From Aphodousia faecalis (GTDB taxonomy: Bacteria; Pseudomonadota; Gammaproteobacteria; Burkholderiales; Burkholderiaceae_F), in contig DVGM01000024.1 of the NCBI GenBank assembly GCA_018712705.1, positions 1 through 41,890 on the forward strand: 41,890 nucleotides of DNA, in the 5' to 3' direction. A model generated the notes under the pieces. It was not told the origin of the DNA, did no database searches, and was given only the letters and a program-made list of their open reading frames with translations. Positions 31,550 through 40,700 of this stretch are shown piece after piece. The translations under genes were made by a program, and so were the position numbers. Each line of letters begins with the position of its first letter. Position 1 is the stretch's first letter.

Positions 31550-32416
31550 ATGAAATCGCTTTGGATGTTGTCGGCCTCCTTTTTCTTTTCATTGATGGCC
31601 GTTTTTGTGAAGATGGGAGCCGAAGATTTCGGTACCTTTGAATTGATTTTCTACCGCTCGCTTGCTGGCGTCATTTTGCTCTACAGCTTTATCCGCGCCC
31701 GCGGCTACACCATTCGAACGCCGTACCTTTTCGGACACTTTAAGCGAAGCTTTATCGGTACATTCTCAATGTCCCTGTGGTTTCTGTCGCTGACAATGTT
31801 GCCTGTTGGCACCTCAATGACTCTCAATTACACCTCGCCTCTTTTTATGTCCTCATTCATGGTTGTTTTCTTATTAATGAGAAAAGAGCCGATGCCGTGG
31901 GGATTGTTGGGCTGCATTCTGCTTGGCTTCTGCGGAGTCGTATTGGTTCTTCGTCCCTCTTTTTCTTCAGGGGAAATGCTGGGCGCATTTTTAGCGTTGA
32001 GTTCAGGATTTTTAGGCAGTGTCGCCTATTGGCAAATTAAAGAGTTGGGACAACTTAAAGAGCCATCTTGGCGCATTGTTTTTTATTTCACCGTGTTTGG
32101 TACGGTCTACGGTTTATTAGGTAACTTTTTTATTGAAGGCGGCCTTTCACCGATCACTTCCGATAACGTGATCTACTTAATTGGCATGGCACTGTGCGCC
32201 ACGCTTGCACAATGCTCCCTGACGTTAGCTTTTGGCCAAGGCAATGTGCTATTGAGCTCTTGTCTGCAATTTTCTGCCATCATCATGGCCGAGCTCATGG
32301 GTTGGTTCTTCTTTAATGATGAACTGTCGCTTGTTACTGAAATCGGCATCCTTGTGATAATGGTCGCCGGGGTCACTGCCACCATGCTGACAAAGCGCCA
32401 GAATACAAAAGCTTAA
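31550..32416 (+). CDS. EamA/DMT family transporter
   Basis: 288-residue inner-membrane protein with ten predicted hydrophobic segments in two EamA repeats, e.g. MKSLWMLSASFFFSLMAV at the start and MLGAFLALSSGFLGSVAYWQIK opening the second half. Family members export amino acids or metabolites; the substrate here is unknown. The ATG at 31550 is chosen because hydrophobic TM1 starts there; the open frame upstream to 31454 is AT-rich and lies over the divergent his promoter region. No strong ribosome site is visible. Divergent from the his operon. Confidence 0.85.
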   Translation: MKSLWMLSASFFFSLMAVFVKMGAEDFGTFELIFYRSLAGVILLYSFIRARGYTIRTPYLFGHFKRSFIGTFSMSLWFLSLTMLPVGTSMTLNYTSPLFMSSFMVVFLLMRKEPMPWGLLGCILLGFCGVVLVLRPSFSSGEMLGAFLALSSGFLGSVAYWQIKELGQLKEPSWRIVFYFTVFGTVYGLLGNFFIEGGLSPITSDNVIYLIGMALCATLAQCSLTLAFGQGNVLLSSCLQFSAIIMAELMGWFFFNDELSLVTEIGILVIMVAGVTATMLTKRQNTKA

Positions 32417-32479
32417 CAATATGCAAATTTTACAGGCCTGTTAAAAATATTTAACGCATTGTTTTTAATAGATATTTTT

Positions 32480-32664
32480 AAGAAATCAGCTTTCCAATGC
32501 CTTCGCTCTGAAATATTTAGTTGCGAGCGAATACATTTTGAATCGGTATTCGAAACCCAGGACCTGTAAAGTTAGAGCCGTGAGAGACAAGCAGAGCTGG
32601 TCCTCCGGAACAAGAGAAGAGAGAGTTTGGCTAGGGCTTTAAAAAATCCCTAGCCTTTTTTTTT
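32480..32664 (+). ncRNA. Candidate structured sRNA or leader RNA with terminator
   Basis: The 333-bp gap between the EamA gene and the lipoprotein gene contains pairable segments: TTCGCTC/GAGCGAA (about 32503-32542), CGAATAC/GTATTCG (about 32538-32562, sharing bases with the first), and AGGACC/GGTCCT (about 32568-32604). These are followed by a strong terminator, GGCTAGGG (32629-32636) / CCCTAGCC (32648-32655) plus nine T residues. The lipoprotein start is 86 bases downstream. It could be an independent sRNA or a premature-termination leader for that gene. It matched no RNA family I recognise. Confidence 0.45.
32629..32664 (+). terminator. Strong rho-independent terminator upstream of the META lipoprotein gene
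   Basis: GGCTAGGG and CCCTAGCC form an 8-bp perfect stem with a T9 tail. No protein gene ends near it: the EamA stop is 213 bases upstream. It therefore points to an RNA gene or an attenuator. Confidence 0.9.
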
Positions 32665-32749
32665 GAAGTTGGCAACAAGATGCAACAAAACTGGAGTCTC
32701 TGCAACGTTTCAGCTACGATCTCAACTGAGTTTTAAAGGAAAGGTCATT

Positions 32750-33211
32750 ATGCAAAAATCTTTCATCGCCCTTTTAGGAGCATGTGTCATGGCATTAACA
32801 GGATGCACGGAAAAAAGCCCTGCCGATGATTTGGCAGGAGAGGCTGCGAAAAATCTTCAAGGTACATCCTGGCAGCTTGTGAGCTCAGAACCGAGTGCTA
32901 AAGACGAAGAGAACTGTGAAAACTTACCACCCGTCATGGACTTTTTGGATGACTCCAAAGTGGCAGGCAATTTAGGCTGCAATCTTTTCAATACAACCTA
33001 CACACAAGAAGGTAAGAAATTCTCCTTCGCCCCTGCTGCCACCACGCGCAGAATGTGTTCACCTGATGCGATGAAGCTTGAAGGTAAGCTTCTCAATATG
33101 TTGCAAGCCACGCGTTACCTGACGCAAAACGAAAAAGGTTTGATGTTCTGGGATGAAAACGGAAAACTCTTGGCTCAATATGAACCGGAAAAAGCCGGTC
33201 AATGCCAATAG
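32750..33211 (+). CDS. META/HslJ-domain lipoprotein
   Basis: 153-residue predicted lipoprotein. Signal peptide MQKSFIALLGACVMALTGC ends in the lipobox LTGC, placing it in the envelope after lipidation at cysteine 19. The mature part has the META domain pattern: GTSWQLVSS, then VAGNLGCNLFNTTYTQEG, then the cysteine in RRMCSPDAM, and LMFWDENGKLLAQYE at the end. HslJ relatives are linked to heat or novobiocin tolerance in E. coli; the molecular role is not established. AAAGGAAAGG precedes the ATG. A bidirectional terminator follows. Confidence 0.85.
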   Translation: MQKSFIALLGACVMALTGCTEKSPADDLAGEAAKNLQGTSWQLVSSEPSAKDEENCENLPPVMDFLDDSKVAGNLGCNLFNTTYTQEGKKFSFAPAATTRRMCSPDAMKLEGKLLNMLQATRYLTQNEKGLMFWDENGKLLAQYEPEKAGQCQ

Positions 33212-33227
33212 TTTTTAAGAAATTTTG

Positions 33228-33258
33228 AAAAAGGCCTTCGAAAACAGAAGGCCTTTTT
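33228..33258. terminator. Bidirectional terminator between lipoprotein gene and polA
   Basis: AAAAAGGCCTTC (33228-33239) pairs with GAAGGCCTTTTT (33247-33258), with T-runs on both strands, between two convergent genes. Confidence 0.92.
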
Positions 33259-33259
33259 C

Positions 33260-36019
33260 TTAGTGAGCGGATTCCCAGCTGTCCCCGCTGCCGACTTCCG
33301 CAATGAGAGGAACAGCTAATTGAGCAACTCCTTGCATTAATTTCGGCAATGCCTCTTTCACTTTTTCCAACTCTTCTTGCGGCACTTCCAACACCAATTC
33401 ATCGTGGACTTGCAAAACCAGCAGTGTCTTTAGTCCGTTGTCTTCAATCCAACGCTCAACGGCAATCATGGCTTTTTTAATCAAATCAGCGGCCGTTCCC
33501 TGCATCGGCGCATTAATAGCCGCCCGCTCTGCCGCTGCTCGCACCGGCGCCCTGGAGCTCGTAATGTCAGGCAACCACAGTCGTCTGCCAAAAGCCGTTT
33601 GAACAAACCCCTGCTCATGAGCCAGGGCTCGGGTTTTCTCCATGTAAGCTTTTACTCCCGGGTATCGTGCAAAATAGCGGTCAATGTAATTTCTTGCCGC
33701 CTGAGGCTCAATTCCTAAATTTTGAGCTAAACCAAAAGCGCTCATCCCGTAGATCAATCCGAAATTGATCACCTTGGCTGTACGTCTTTGATCAGGTGTG
33801 ACCTTATCGAGAGTAACACCAAACACTTCGGCCGCTGTCGCACAGTGAATGTCCAATCCCTTGTGGAAAGCATCCAATAAACCCGCATCAGCCGACAAAT
33901 GGGCCATGATGCGCAACTCAATCTGAGAATAGTCCGCCGAAACGATAACGCTTCCTGTTGGCGCCACAAAGGCTTCTCGGACGCGTCTGCCTTCTGTGGT
34001 TCGCACAGGAATATTTTGCAAATTAGGATCACTCGATGCCAAACGTCCTGTCACGGCAGTGGTTTGACCGAATGTGGTGTGAACCCGACCGGTTTTCGGG
34101 AAAATCATCAACGGTAACTTATCCGTGTAAGTACTCTTTAATTTGCTTAGACGACGGTATTCCAAAATGGCTTTGGGTAACGGATAGTCAAGAGCCAATT
34201 GCTGAAGGACATCTTCATTGGTACTGTAACCGCCCGTTGCTGTTTTCTTAGTCTTAGGAGGGACGGGAATCTGCAAAACTTCGAAAAGAATATGAGACAG
34301 TTGTTTGGGGCTTGCAACATTAAATTGTTGCCCAGCCATCTCCCAGCACTTTGCCTCCAGTTTCACAATCTCATCACCCAAAGCGTCGCTTTGCGCCCCT
34401 AAACGCATGGAGTCAATCAAAACGCCGTTTCTTTCCATCTCGAAAAGAACATTTTGCGTGGGCAATTCAACCGTCTCGTAAATCGATTTAAGTCCTGCGT
34501 CACCATCCACCCTTGCACGCATCAACACAAAAAGTTGAGCAATGGAACGGGCCCTTTGCGTGCAAAACTGAGCGGCGGCTTCAGTATCAATCTGTTCACA
34601 CTTAAGTTGCTTAACCCCCTTACCGATTAAGTCTTCCAAAGCGGGCACATCCGTTTTGAGCCAGCGAAGCGCTAAATTGGCTAATTCATGCTTCATGTGC
34701 GCTTCAATCACGTAGCTCAACAGTGTGACATCTTCCGTATGCGTGTTAAGCGCGATCCCCATGTTGGCAAGCGCATGACGAGCGTATTTGCATTGCTGAC
34801 TCACCTTGGACTTGTCGGATGCGAACCATTGCCCCAAAATGTTGGCAACGTCTTTCGCCTCAAGCGCATCCGTTTTATTCGCAGCAAGCGAAACGTAAAC
34901 ATTTTCCTCACCAAACGAAAAACCGATGCCGCTTACTTTTGCATGCATCCCATCAGAGGGATCACACAAAAGACTGAAAGCCACCATGGCATTTGTGTTT
35001 TGCAATTGCTCGGCTAAAGCTTTGAGTTCATCGACGGAATGAATGATCTTCAGTTCAACCTCTTCACGGCTCACGGTTTTTACTTCCGGTTCAGCCGGAA
35101 TACTGGAAAATAAATCCGCTGTCGTATCAACGATCACCGGTTTTGGTTTATGCGGCATTCGTTTTTCAACAGCCTTTTTACTTTGCTGCATTTCCCAACG
35201 GGCGTAAAAACCAGATAAAAATTCGGTGTCCTCGTCTTTAAAGGTCAATGAACAAACATCAGCATTTTGAACGTAATCAGATAGATCGGCATCTGTCTTA
35301 ATCGTCACCAAAGCGCGAGCGGTAGGTAAGAAAGACACGCCCTCTCGAAGATACTCTCCTGCCTTGCCTTTTACTTCATCGGCTCGACGGATAATCTCAT
35401 CCAATCCACCGAAATCGTTAACCCATTTAGCAGCGGTCTTTGGGCCGCACTTTGTAATACCCGGAACATTATCAATTGCGTCACCCATTAAAGAGAGGTA
35501 ATCAATGATTCGATCCGGCGCAACACCAAACTTGTTCTTTACCCCTTGCACATCCAAAATCTGGCGCGTCATGGTGTTGAGAATAAACACGTTGTCAGTG
35601 ACTAACTGACTCATGTCTTTGTCACCTGTGGCAATGAAGACCTTGAATCCTTTCGCTTCGGCTTGTTTGGCCAAAGTACCGATAACGTCATCGGCTTCAA
35701 TGCCTGGTACTTGTAAAAAAGGCCAGCCTTGCGCTTTTACCATTGCGAAAATCGGTTCAACCTGACAGGCTAAGTCATCAGGCATCGGAGGACGATTAGC
35801 TTTGTATTGGTCGTAAATTTTGTCTCTAAAGGTGCCGCCGTGTGCATCAAAAACACAGGCCGCGTAATCCGGTTTTATCATGGAGCGAATCATCTTGAGC
35901 ATATTGGCAAAACCCTTGATCGCTCCTGTAGGTTCGCCCGCGCTTGTTCTCAAATCCGGCAAGCCGTGAAAAGCTCGATAAAGAAAATTAGAACCGTCAA
36001 CCAATAAAACCGTTTTCAT
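33260..36019 (-). CDS. polA: DNA polymerase I, with degenerate 3'-5' exonuclease site
   Basis: 919-residue family A polymerase for Okazaki fragment processing and repair. 5' nuclease domain (1-about 290): LLVDGSNFLYRAFHG, VFDAHGGTFR, IEADDVIGTLA, ATGDKDMSQL, SLMGDAIDNVPGI. Polymerase domain: VSADYSQIELRI (motif A), RRTAKVINFGLIYG (motif B), LQVHDELVLEV (motif C), all intact. The middle proofreading domain is degenerate: the DxE metal site is S349-L-L351 in VAFSLLCD, and the later YxxxD site reads QFCTQRARS. The ATG at 36019 (MKTVLLVDG) is preferred over 36040 from family length. It ends at a bidirectional terminator. Confidence 0.96.
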   Translation of the reverse strand: MKTVLLVDGSNFLYRAFHGLPDLRTSAGEPTGAIKGFANMLKMIRSMIKPDYAACVFDAHGGTFRDKIYDQYKANRPPMPDDLACQVEPIFAMVKAQGWPFLQVPGIEADDVIGTLAKQAEAKGFKVFIATGDKDMSQLVTDNVFILNTMTRQILDVQGVKNKFGVAPDRIIDYLSLMGDAIDNVPGITKCGPKTAAKWVNDFGGLDEIIRRADEVKGKAGEYLREGVSFLPTARALVTIKTDADLSDYVQNADVCSLTFKDEDTEFLSGFYARWEMQQSKKAVEKRMPHKPKPVIVDTTADLFSSIPAEPEVKTVSREEVELKIIHSVDELKALAEQLQNTNAMVAFSLLCDPSDGMHAKVSGIGFSFGEENVYVSLAANKTDALEAKDVANILGQWFASDKSKVSQQCKYARHALANMGIALNTHTEDVTLLSYVIEAHMKHELANLALRWLKTDVPALEDLIGKGVKQLKCEQIDTEAAAQFCTQRARSIAQLFVLMRARVDGDAGLKSIYETVELPTQNVLFEMERNGVLIDSMRLGAQSDALGDEIVKLEAKCWEMAGQQFNVASPKQLSHILFEVLQIPVPPKTKKTATGGYSTNEDVLQQLALDYPLPKAILEYRRLSKLKSTYTDKLPLMIFPKTGRVHTTFGQTTAVTGRLASSDPNLQNIPVRTTEGRRVREAFVAPTGSVIVSADYSQIELRIMAHLSADAGLLDAFHKGLDIHCATAAEVFGVTLDKVTPDQRRTAKVINFGLIYGMSAFGLAQNLGIEPQAARNYIDRYFARYPGVKAYMEKTRALAHEQGFVQTAFGRRLWLPDITSSRAPVRAAAERAAINAPMQGTAADLIKKAMIAVERWIEDNGLKTLLVLQVHDELVLEVPQEELEKVKEALPKLMQGVAQLAVPLIAEVGSGDSWESAH

Positions 36020-36318
36020 AATCGCAGAAAAACAAGACAAATAAGTCTTGATTGTAGAGAAAGCTAAGGAATTTTCCTGGCAACTTCATACTAGTTTTTT
36101 TGTTTTAGTCACTTAGACAACAATTCAGGCAACGCTACAGAAAAAAATCACCTTTGTGATCATAACTTATGCAAGAGCTGAAATTTTTTTATTGCAATAA
36201 TTCTTTTGTACTTCTTCTTTCAAACTAAACAAATTAACTTCAAATTTTTTCTCCTTCGGTACAATCCAACACCTATAATCAAAGTAGAAACCGAATAAAA
36301 ATAATTCGAGAGTAAGTT

Positions 36319-36780
36319 ATGAAAAAAACACTTTTAGTCTCTGCCCTTGCCGCTTTAACACTGGGTTCTGCAGCTTTGTCTCCCGCCATCGCTGCTCCGA
36401 TCAGTGCACCGCCCCAAATCAGTGAAGCCGATGCTCAAACGGCCAAAGACCAGGTGAAGGCTCCTCGCCGTGCAACAAGTTACGACAAAATTTCAGAAAA
36501 AGCGCGTCAATATGAGGTCAATCCTGACTTAGCGCCAACAGATGCTGACTACGCCAAAGCTCGCAAAGATCGCGAAGAAGGTAAAGTCACTCGCCGTTCT
36601 CAGCGAACAGAAATTGAAGAAGTTCGCGATCAAAACAACCGCATCACGGAATATGTTGTGACGCCCGGCAGCACACAAATTCCATATACGGTTGAAAACC
36701 GCTCTGACCGCCCCAGTACAAACCCCGGTCACAGCAAAGACACGCTCGGAACACCTAAGTTCATCAATTTCGGGTTCTAA
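36319..36780 (+). CDS. Secreted protein with DUF2782-like C-terminal part
   Basis: 153-residue protein with a clear Sec signal peptide (MKKTLLVSALAALTLGSAAL, cleavage near AIA-AP). The mature part is charged and has RTEIEEVRDQNNRITEYVV then TPGSTQIPYTVENRS, resembling the DUF2782 pattern of an IEE start, an EYxV core and a PY end. In other Betaproteobacteria a DUF2782 gene commonly lies next to polA, supporting the call. Function is unknown. A TATAAT box at 36274-36279 may be its -10. A BPSS1780-like membrane gene follows after three bases. Confidence 0.65.
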   Translation: MKKTLLVSALAALTLGSAALSPAIAAPISAPPQISEADAQTAKDQVKAPRRATSYDKISEKARQYEVNPDLAPTDADYAKARKDREEGKVTRRSQRTEIEEVRDQNNRITEYVVTPGSTQIPYTVENRSDRPSTNPGHSKDTLGTPKFINFGF

Positions 36781-36783
36781 AGC

Positions 36784-37554
36784 ATGCAAGGTCACATTGC
36801 GAGTTTTTCCTCGCCGATTAAGTGGCTCCGTCAGGGCCTGAGCGCCATCCGCCAGGCCCCTTTCGGTATGGTGAGTATTTGTATTTTCTACGTTTTCACC
36901 ATGTCGGTTTTGGGAGCATTGCCGATGTTTGGCCTCGTTGTCGCTGCTTTTTTTATGCCTTTCGGAACAATGCTCATCATAGAAGGAACTCGAGAGGCCT
37001 ACGAAGGCAGACAACCGTCGTATGGTGTTTTGGTTGAACTTTTTAAGGATCCGTTTAAACGCTCCCAACTGATGAGAGTCGGAGTGATTTATGCGGCTTT
37101 TCTGTTAGTCGCCAATTACCTCTACATTTTTATGGCTGTTGATGAGGTCAGTCAGTGGCAAGTGGTTGACGGCAGACTCAACTGGGATTCTGTTTATGCC
37201 AATTTCCCGTGGTCAGCAGCCGTTGTCACCGTTATCATCTACGCATTAGGACAGATGGCGACCTGGTTTGCGCCCGCCTTGGTTACTTGGAAAAACATGG
37301 CGGTTGGGAAAGCTATTTTTTATTCCTTCTTCGGCTGCTTAAGAAATTGGCTCGCTATCGTGGTGTTGCTCATTCTCATTTTCGGCTTCACAGTGCTTTG
37401 TGCCTTAGCAGTCATTTTTATCACTGAATCTTTAGGTATCAGCGATCTTTCAATCTTTGTTCTCATGCCGATTGCATTTTTCTTGACTACCGTCGCCTAT
37501 GGCACGATCTGGCCCATGTGGGTTGATATTTTTGGCGATGTTAATGCCGATTAG
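36784..37554 (+). CDS. BPSS1780-like integral membrane protein
   Basis: 256-residue protein with about six hydrophobic segments. Features: SSPIKWLRQGLSAIRQAPFG amphipathic N-terminus, the long first membrane region FVMSICIFYV..LGALPMFG, and FAPALVTWKNMAVGKAIFYSFFGCLRNW in the middle, typical of the BPSS1780 family of Betaproteobacteria, whose function is unknown. It lies three bases after the secreted protein gene (stop at 36780), so the two are probably one operon. A terminator follows at 37569. Confidence 0.75.
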   Translation: MQGHIASFSSPIKWLRQGLSAIRQAPFGMVSICIFYVFTMSVLGALPMFGLVVAAFFMPFGTMLIIEGTREAYEGRQPSYGVLVELFKDPFKRSQLMRVGVIYAAFLLVANYLYIFMAVDEVSQWQVVDGRLNWDSVYANFPWSAAVVTVIIYALGQMATWFAPALVTWKNMAVGKAIFYSFFGCLRNWLAIVVLLILIFGFTVLCALAVIFITESLGISDLSIFVLMPIAFFLTTVAYGTIWPMWVDIFGDVNAD

Positions 37555-37568
37555 TCATTCTTAAGTAG

Positions 37569-37609
37569 AAAAAACTCGACGAAGGATAAAAACCAACGTC
37601 GAGTTTTTT
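37569..37609. terminator. Bidirectional terminator between BPSS1780-like gene and tusA-like gene
   Basis: AAAAAACTCGAC (37569-37580) pairs with GTCGAGTTTTTT (37598-37609), with T/A runs on both sides between convergent genes. Confidence 0.92.
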
Positions 37610-37623
37610 ATAGAGTACAACGA

Positions 37624-37851
37624 CTATTTGTGCTCGATATAGTGATGCCACTCACCGTTCACTTCGTCCTGCGAAAGGATTTTGTGTCCGGTCTGCGAGG
37701 CAAATTGAGCTAAGTCGGCGACACTTGCCGGATCGGTTGCCAAAACCATCAGCACCTCACCGGTTTGCATCTTGGCCAAAGCCTTTTTCGTTTTAAGCAC
37801 CGGCATGGGGCACTTTGTGCCCCTTGTATCGATTTGCTCGTCAAAATGCAT
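37624..37851 (-). CDS. TusA/SirA family sulfur carrier protein
   Basis: 75-residue protein with the TusA fold. DTRGTKCPMPVLKTKKAL carries the active cysteine (C14) in CPxP, followed by MVLATDPASVADLAQFASQTGH. TusA proteins pass persulfide sulfur for tRNA 2-thiouridine and other thio-cofactors. The start is two bases after the alaS stop, the usual alaS-tusA pair of Betaproteobacteria. No individual function (TusA against a generic SirA-like carrier) can be fixed. Confidence 0.9.
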   Translation of the reverse strand: MHFDEQIDTRGTKCPMPVLKTKKALAKMQTGEVLMVLATDPASVADLAQFASQTGHKILSQDEVNGEWHHYIEHK

Positions 37852-37853
37852 GG

Positions 37854-40475
37854 TTACTTGCCTTGCAGAAAACCTTCAACCGAGGCTAACGCTTCATTGA
37901 GGCCTTCTGCCTTCGGAGCGCCCGCCATAGCTAAATCGGGTTTTCCACCGCCTTTGCCGCCCATCTTGGAGGCAACAAATCCGGCCAATTCACCAGCCTT
38001 CACACGAGAGGTAAGCGACTTAGCCACACCAGCCACAATCTGCACCTTACCGTCGTTTACGCTCGCCAACACCACAATGACTTCACCCAATTGATCGCGC
38101 AAACCTTCTGCCATTGAGCGTAAAGCCTTGGCTTCAATGCCTTCGACCTTAGTAACAAGGAGCTTGTAGCCATTAAAGTCCTTGGCAGAAGAAACCAACG
38201 TGGTTGCCGTCATTTGGGCAATCTTTTCTTTCAGACGTGTCACTTCTTTTTCAAGGCTCTTAACCGTATCAAAAACGGCGTGGGCCTTGTCAGTCACCAC
38301 ATCAACCGGAGACTTCAAAGCGGCGCACACTTCACGAATCGTATTTTCTTCTTTACGCGTAAAAGCCACAACGTTCATGCCGGTTGTCACTTCCACACGA
38401 CGAATACCCGCAGCGATCGCCGATTCACTTAAGACCTTGAACGAACCGATGTCACCCGTACGGTCAACGTGCGTACCACCGCAAAGTTCACAAGAAGGAC
38501 CAATCTTAACCACGCGGACAGTCGCACCATACTTTTCACCGAAAAGCATCATCGCGCCCGTCTTTTTAGCCTCTTCAATCGGCATTTCCTGAACACAGAC
38601 TTCAGTATTAGCCAAGATTTCACGGTTAACAATATCTTCCACTGCGTGGATTTGATCCACAGTCATGGCTTCCGTATGAGTGAAGTCAAAACGCGTCACA
38701 TCGGGACCAACCCAAGAACCACGCTGTTGAACGTGATCACCCAATACTTCACGCAATGCGTACTGGAGTAAGTGAGCAACCGAGTGGTTGCGGCGGATGC
38801 TTGCACGACGTTCGGCGTCAATTGCAACATCAAACACGTCACCCACTTTCACATGGCCTTCTTCCACATGGGCATGATGGCCGGTTACCTTTGCCTTAAT
38901 CTTTTGCGTATCAATCACACGAACAATAGTCGTGTCATTTTTCATAACACCGGTGTCACCGACTTGACCACCGCTTTCACCATAAAACGGCGTGGAATCC
39001 AAAACCACAACGCAGTCATCACCTGCCGGTACTTCTTCAACCTGCTCACCATCGAGGTAAAGTGCAATGACCTTAGCAGCCTTGCCTTCGGTTTCCGTAT
39101 AACCGGTAAAGGCCGTATCTGGACCATTGTATTCAAGGCCTGCGGCCATCTTAAATTTAGCGCTGGCTCGAGCCTTGTCGCGTTGCTCTTGCATGGCGGC
39201 GTCAAAACCATCCATGTCCACCGTCATATCACGTTCACGGCAGACGTCAGCCGTTAAATCAACCGGGAAGCCGTAGGTATCGTGAAGCTTAAAGGCAACC
39301 TGACCATCCAAAACGCCGTTCTTCGTCTCTGCAATAGCATCTTCGAGCATTTGCATGCCTTGGGAGAGCGTCTGAGCAAAACGTTCTTCTTCTTTGGCAA
39401 GAATCGTCTTAATTTTCGGATTCTTAATTTCAGGATAGGCTTCACCCATTTCTGTGACCACGGCATCCACCAATCCGGCAAAGAAGGGTTTGCGCGCACC
39501 GAGCTTATAGCCGTGACGGATAGCGCGACGGCAAATACGGCGAAGCACATAAGCGCGACCTTCGTTGCCCGGCAAAATACCATCAGCAACAGAGAACGTG
39601 CAGGCGCGAATATGGTCGGCGATCACCTTCAAAGAGGGACTTTCGGGATCCACATCGGTAGCACCGGCTTCTTCAACGGCTTTCTTTACCGCTGCCAGCA
39701 AATTCTTAAAGAGGTCAATTTCATAGTTGCTGTGAACGTGCTGCAGCACAGCAGCGATACGTTCAAGACCCATGCCTGTATCCACGGAAGGCTTCGGCAG
39801 TTTGTGCATCACACCGTTTTCGTCACGGTTAAATTGCATGAACACCAGGTTCCAAATTTCGATATAACGGTCACCGTCTTCGTCTGGGCTTCCCGGAGGG
39901 CCGCCTTGAACTCCTTCACCGTGGTCGTAAAAAATTTCTGAGCAAGGACCACAAGGACCGGTATCACCCATCATCCAGAAATTGTCCGACATGTAGCGAG
40001 CGCCCTTATTGTCACCGATACGAACAATGCGTTCAGCGGGCACTCCCACTTCTTTATTCCAAATGTCATAAGCTTCGTCATCTTCAGCGTAGACCGTGAC
40101 CCAGAGCTTTTCAGCCGGAAGATGAAAGTGCTGCGTCAAGAGCTCCCAAGCAAATTTGATTGCATCGTGCTTGAAGTAGTCACCGAAACTGAAGTTGCCC
40201 AACATTTCGAAGAAGGTGTGGTGACGAGCGGTATAGCCAACATTATCCAAGTCGTTGTGTTTACCGCCTGCGCGGATACACTTTTGAGCAGTCGTTGCAC
40301 GGGTGTAAGGACGCTTGTCAAAGCCCAAGAACACGTCCTTAAATTGATTCATACCTGCATTGGTAAACAACAGTGTCGGGTCATTGCCCGGCACCACAGG
40401 GCTGGAATGCACAATCGTATGACCTTTGCTTTCGTAGAACTTCAAAAAGGTCTCGCGAATTTGCGAAGTCTTCAT
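37854..40475 (-). CDS. alaS: Alanyl-tRNA synthetase
   Basis: 873-residue class II synthetase charging tRNA-Ala. N-terminal catalytic core with HTIVHSSPVVPGNDPTLLFTNAGMNQFKD and FFEMLGNFSFGDYFK; tRNA-recognition helical part to about 460; editing domain with zinc motifs RRNHSVAHLLQYAL (HxxxH) and GPSCELCGGTHVDRTG (CxxxH) that removes mischarged Ser/Gly; C-terminal oligomerisation domain ending with GGKGGGKPDLAMAGAP. Full length, no defects. First gene of alaS-tusA. Confidence 0.98.
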   Translation of the reverse strand: MKTSQIRETFLKFYESKGHTIVHSSPVVPGNDPTLLFTNAGMNQFKDVFLGFDKRPYTRATTAQKCIRAGGKHNDLDNVGYTARHHTFFEMLGNFSFGDYFKHDAIKFAWELLTQHFHLPAEKLWVTVYAEDDEAYDIWNKEVGVPAERIVRIGDNKGARYMSDNFWMMGDTGPCGPCSEIFYDHGEGVQGGPPGSPDEDGDRYIEIWNLVFMQFNRDENGVMHKLPKPSVDTGMGLERIAAVLQHVHSNYEIDLFKNLLAAVKKAVEEAGATDVDPESPSLKVIADHIRACTFSVADGILPGNEGRAYVLRRICRRAIRHGYKLGARKPFFAGLVDAVVTEMGEAYPEIKNPKIKTILAKEEERFAQTLSQGMQMLEDAIAETKNGVLDGQVAFKLHDTYGFPVDLTADVCRERDMTVDMDGFDAAMQEQRDKARASAKFKMAAGLEYNGPDTAFTGYTETEGKAAKVIALYLDGEQVEEVPAGDDCVVVLDSTPFYGESGGQVGDTGVMKNDTTIVRVIDTQKIKAKVTGHHAHVEEGHVKVGDVFDVAIDAERRASIRRNHSVAHLLQYALREVLGDHVQQRGSWVGPDVTRFDFTHTEAMTVDQIHAVEDIVNREILANTEVCVQEMPIEEAKKTGAMMLFGEKYGATVRVVKIGPSCELCGGTHVDRTGDIGSFKVLSESAIAAGIRRVEVTTGMNVVAFTRKEENTIREVCAALKSPVDVVTDKAHAVFDTVKSLEKEVTRLKEKIAQMTATTLVSSAKDFNGYKLLVTKVEGIEAKALRSMAEGLRDQLGEVIVVLASVNDGKVQIVAGVAKSLTSRVKAGELAGFVASKMGGKGGGKPDLAMAGAPKAEGLNEALASVEGFLQGK

Positions 40476-40700
40476 AATCAGTCTCTTTTCATAAAAAAAG
40501 GTTTTCCCAAGCTTTTTTCAAATCTTAGGAGCGAATTTGCTAATTTTAGTCATTTTTACACTAGCTGGGGACAATATCGCTGAATCCATGCATTCGACCA
40601 AGGCACTAACAATCTTTTTGACAACAATTTCAAACAGTCCTTTTTTCGTTACAAGCCTATGATATTACTAGTGAGGGAAACTTAACCCAAGGAAGTCAAT
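40476..40700. other. Intergenic region between alaS and the secreted charged protein
   Basis: 225 bases without a supported gene. TTGACA occurs at 40618-40623 and TATGAT at 40658-40663, but their spacing (34 bases) is too long for one promoter. AAGGAAG lies before the ATG at 40701. Nothing else stands out. Confidence 0.3.

Noticed and set aside
32480..32664. 6S RNA, TPP or SAM riboswitch
   Set aside because: None of the conserved core sequences or folds of these families could be recognised.
36529..37068. 179-residue minus-strand frame opposite the DUF2782-like and membrane protein genes
   Set aside because: Shadow frame; the plus-strand proteins have a signal peptide and membrane segments and family-like features.
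39282..39941. 219-residue plus-strand frame opposite alaS
   Set aside because: Antisense shadow of a clearly conserved alaS; no signature or start signal.
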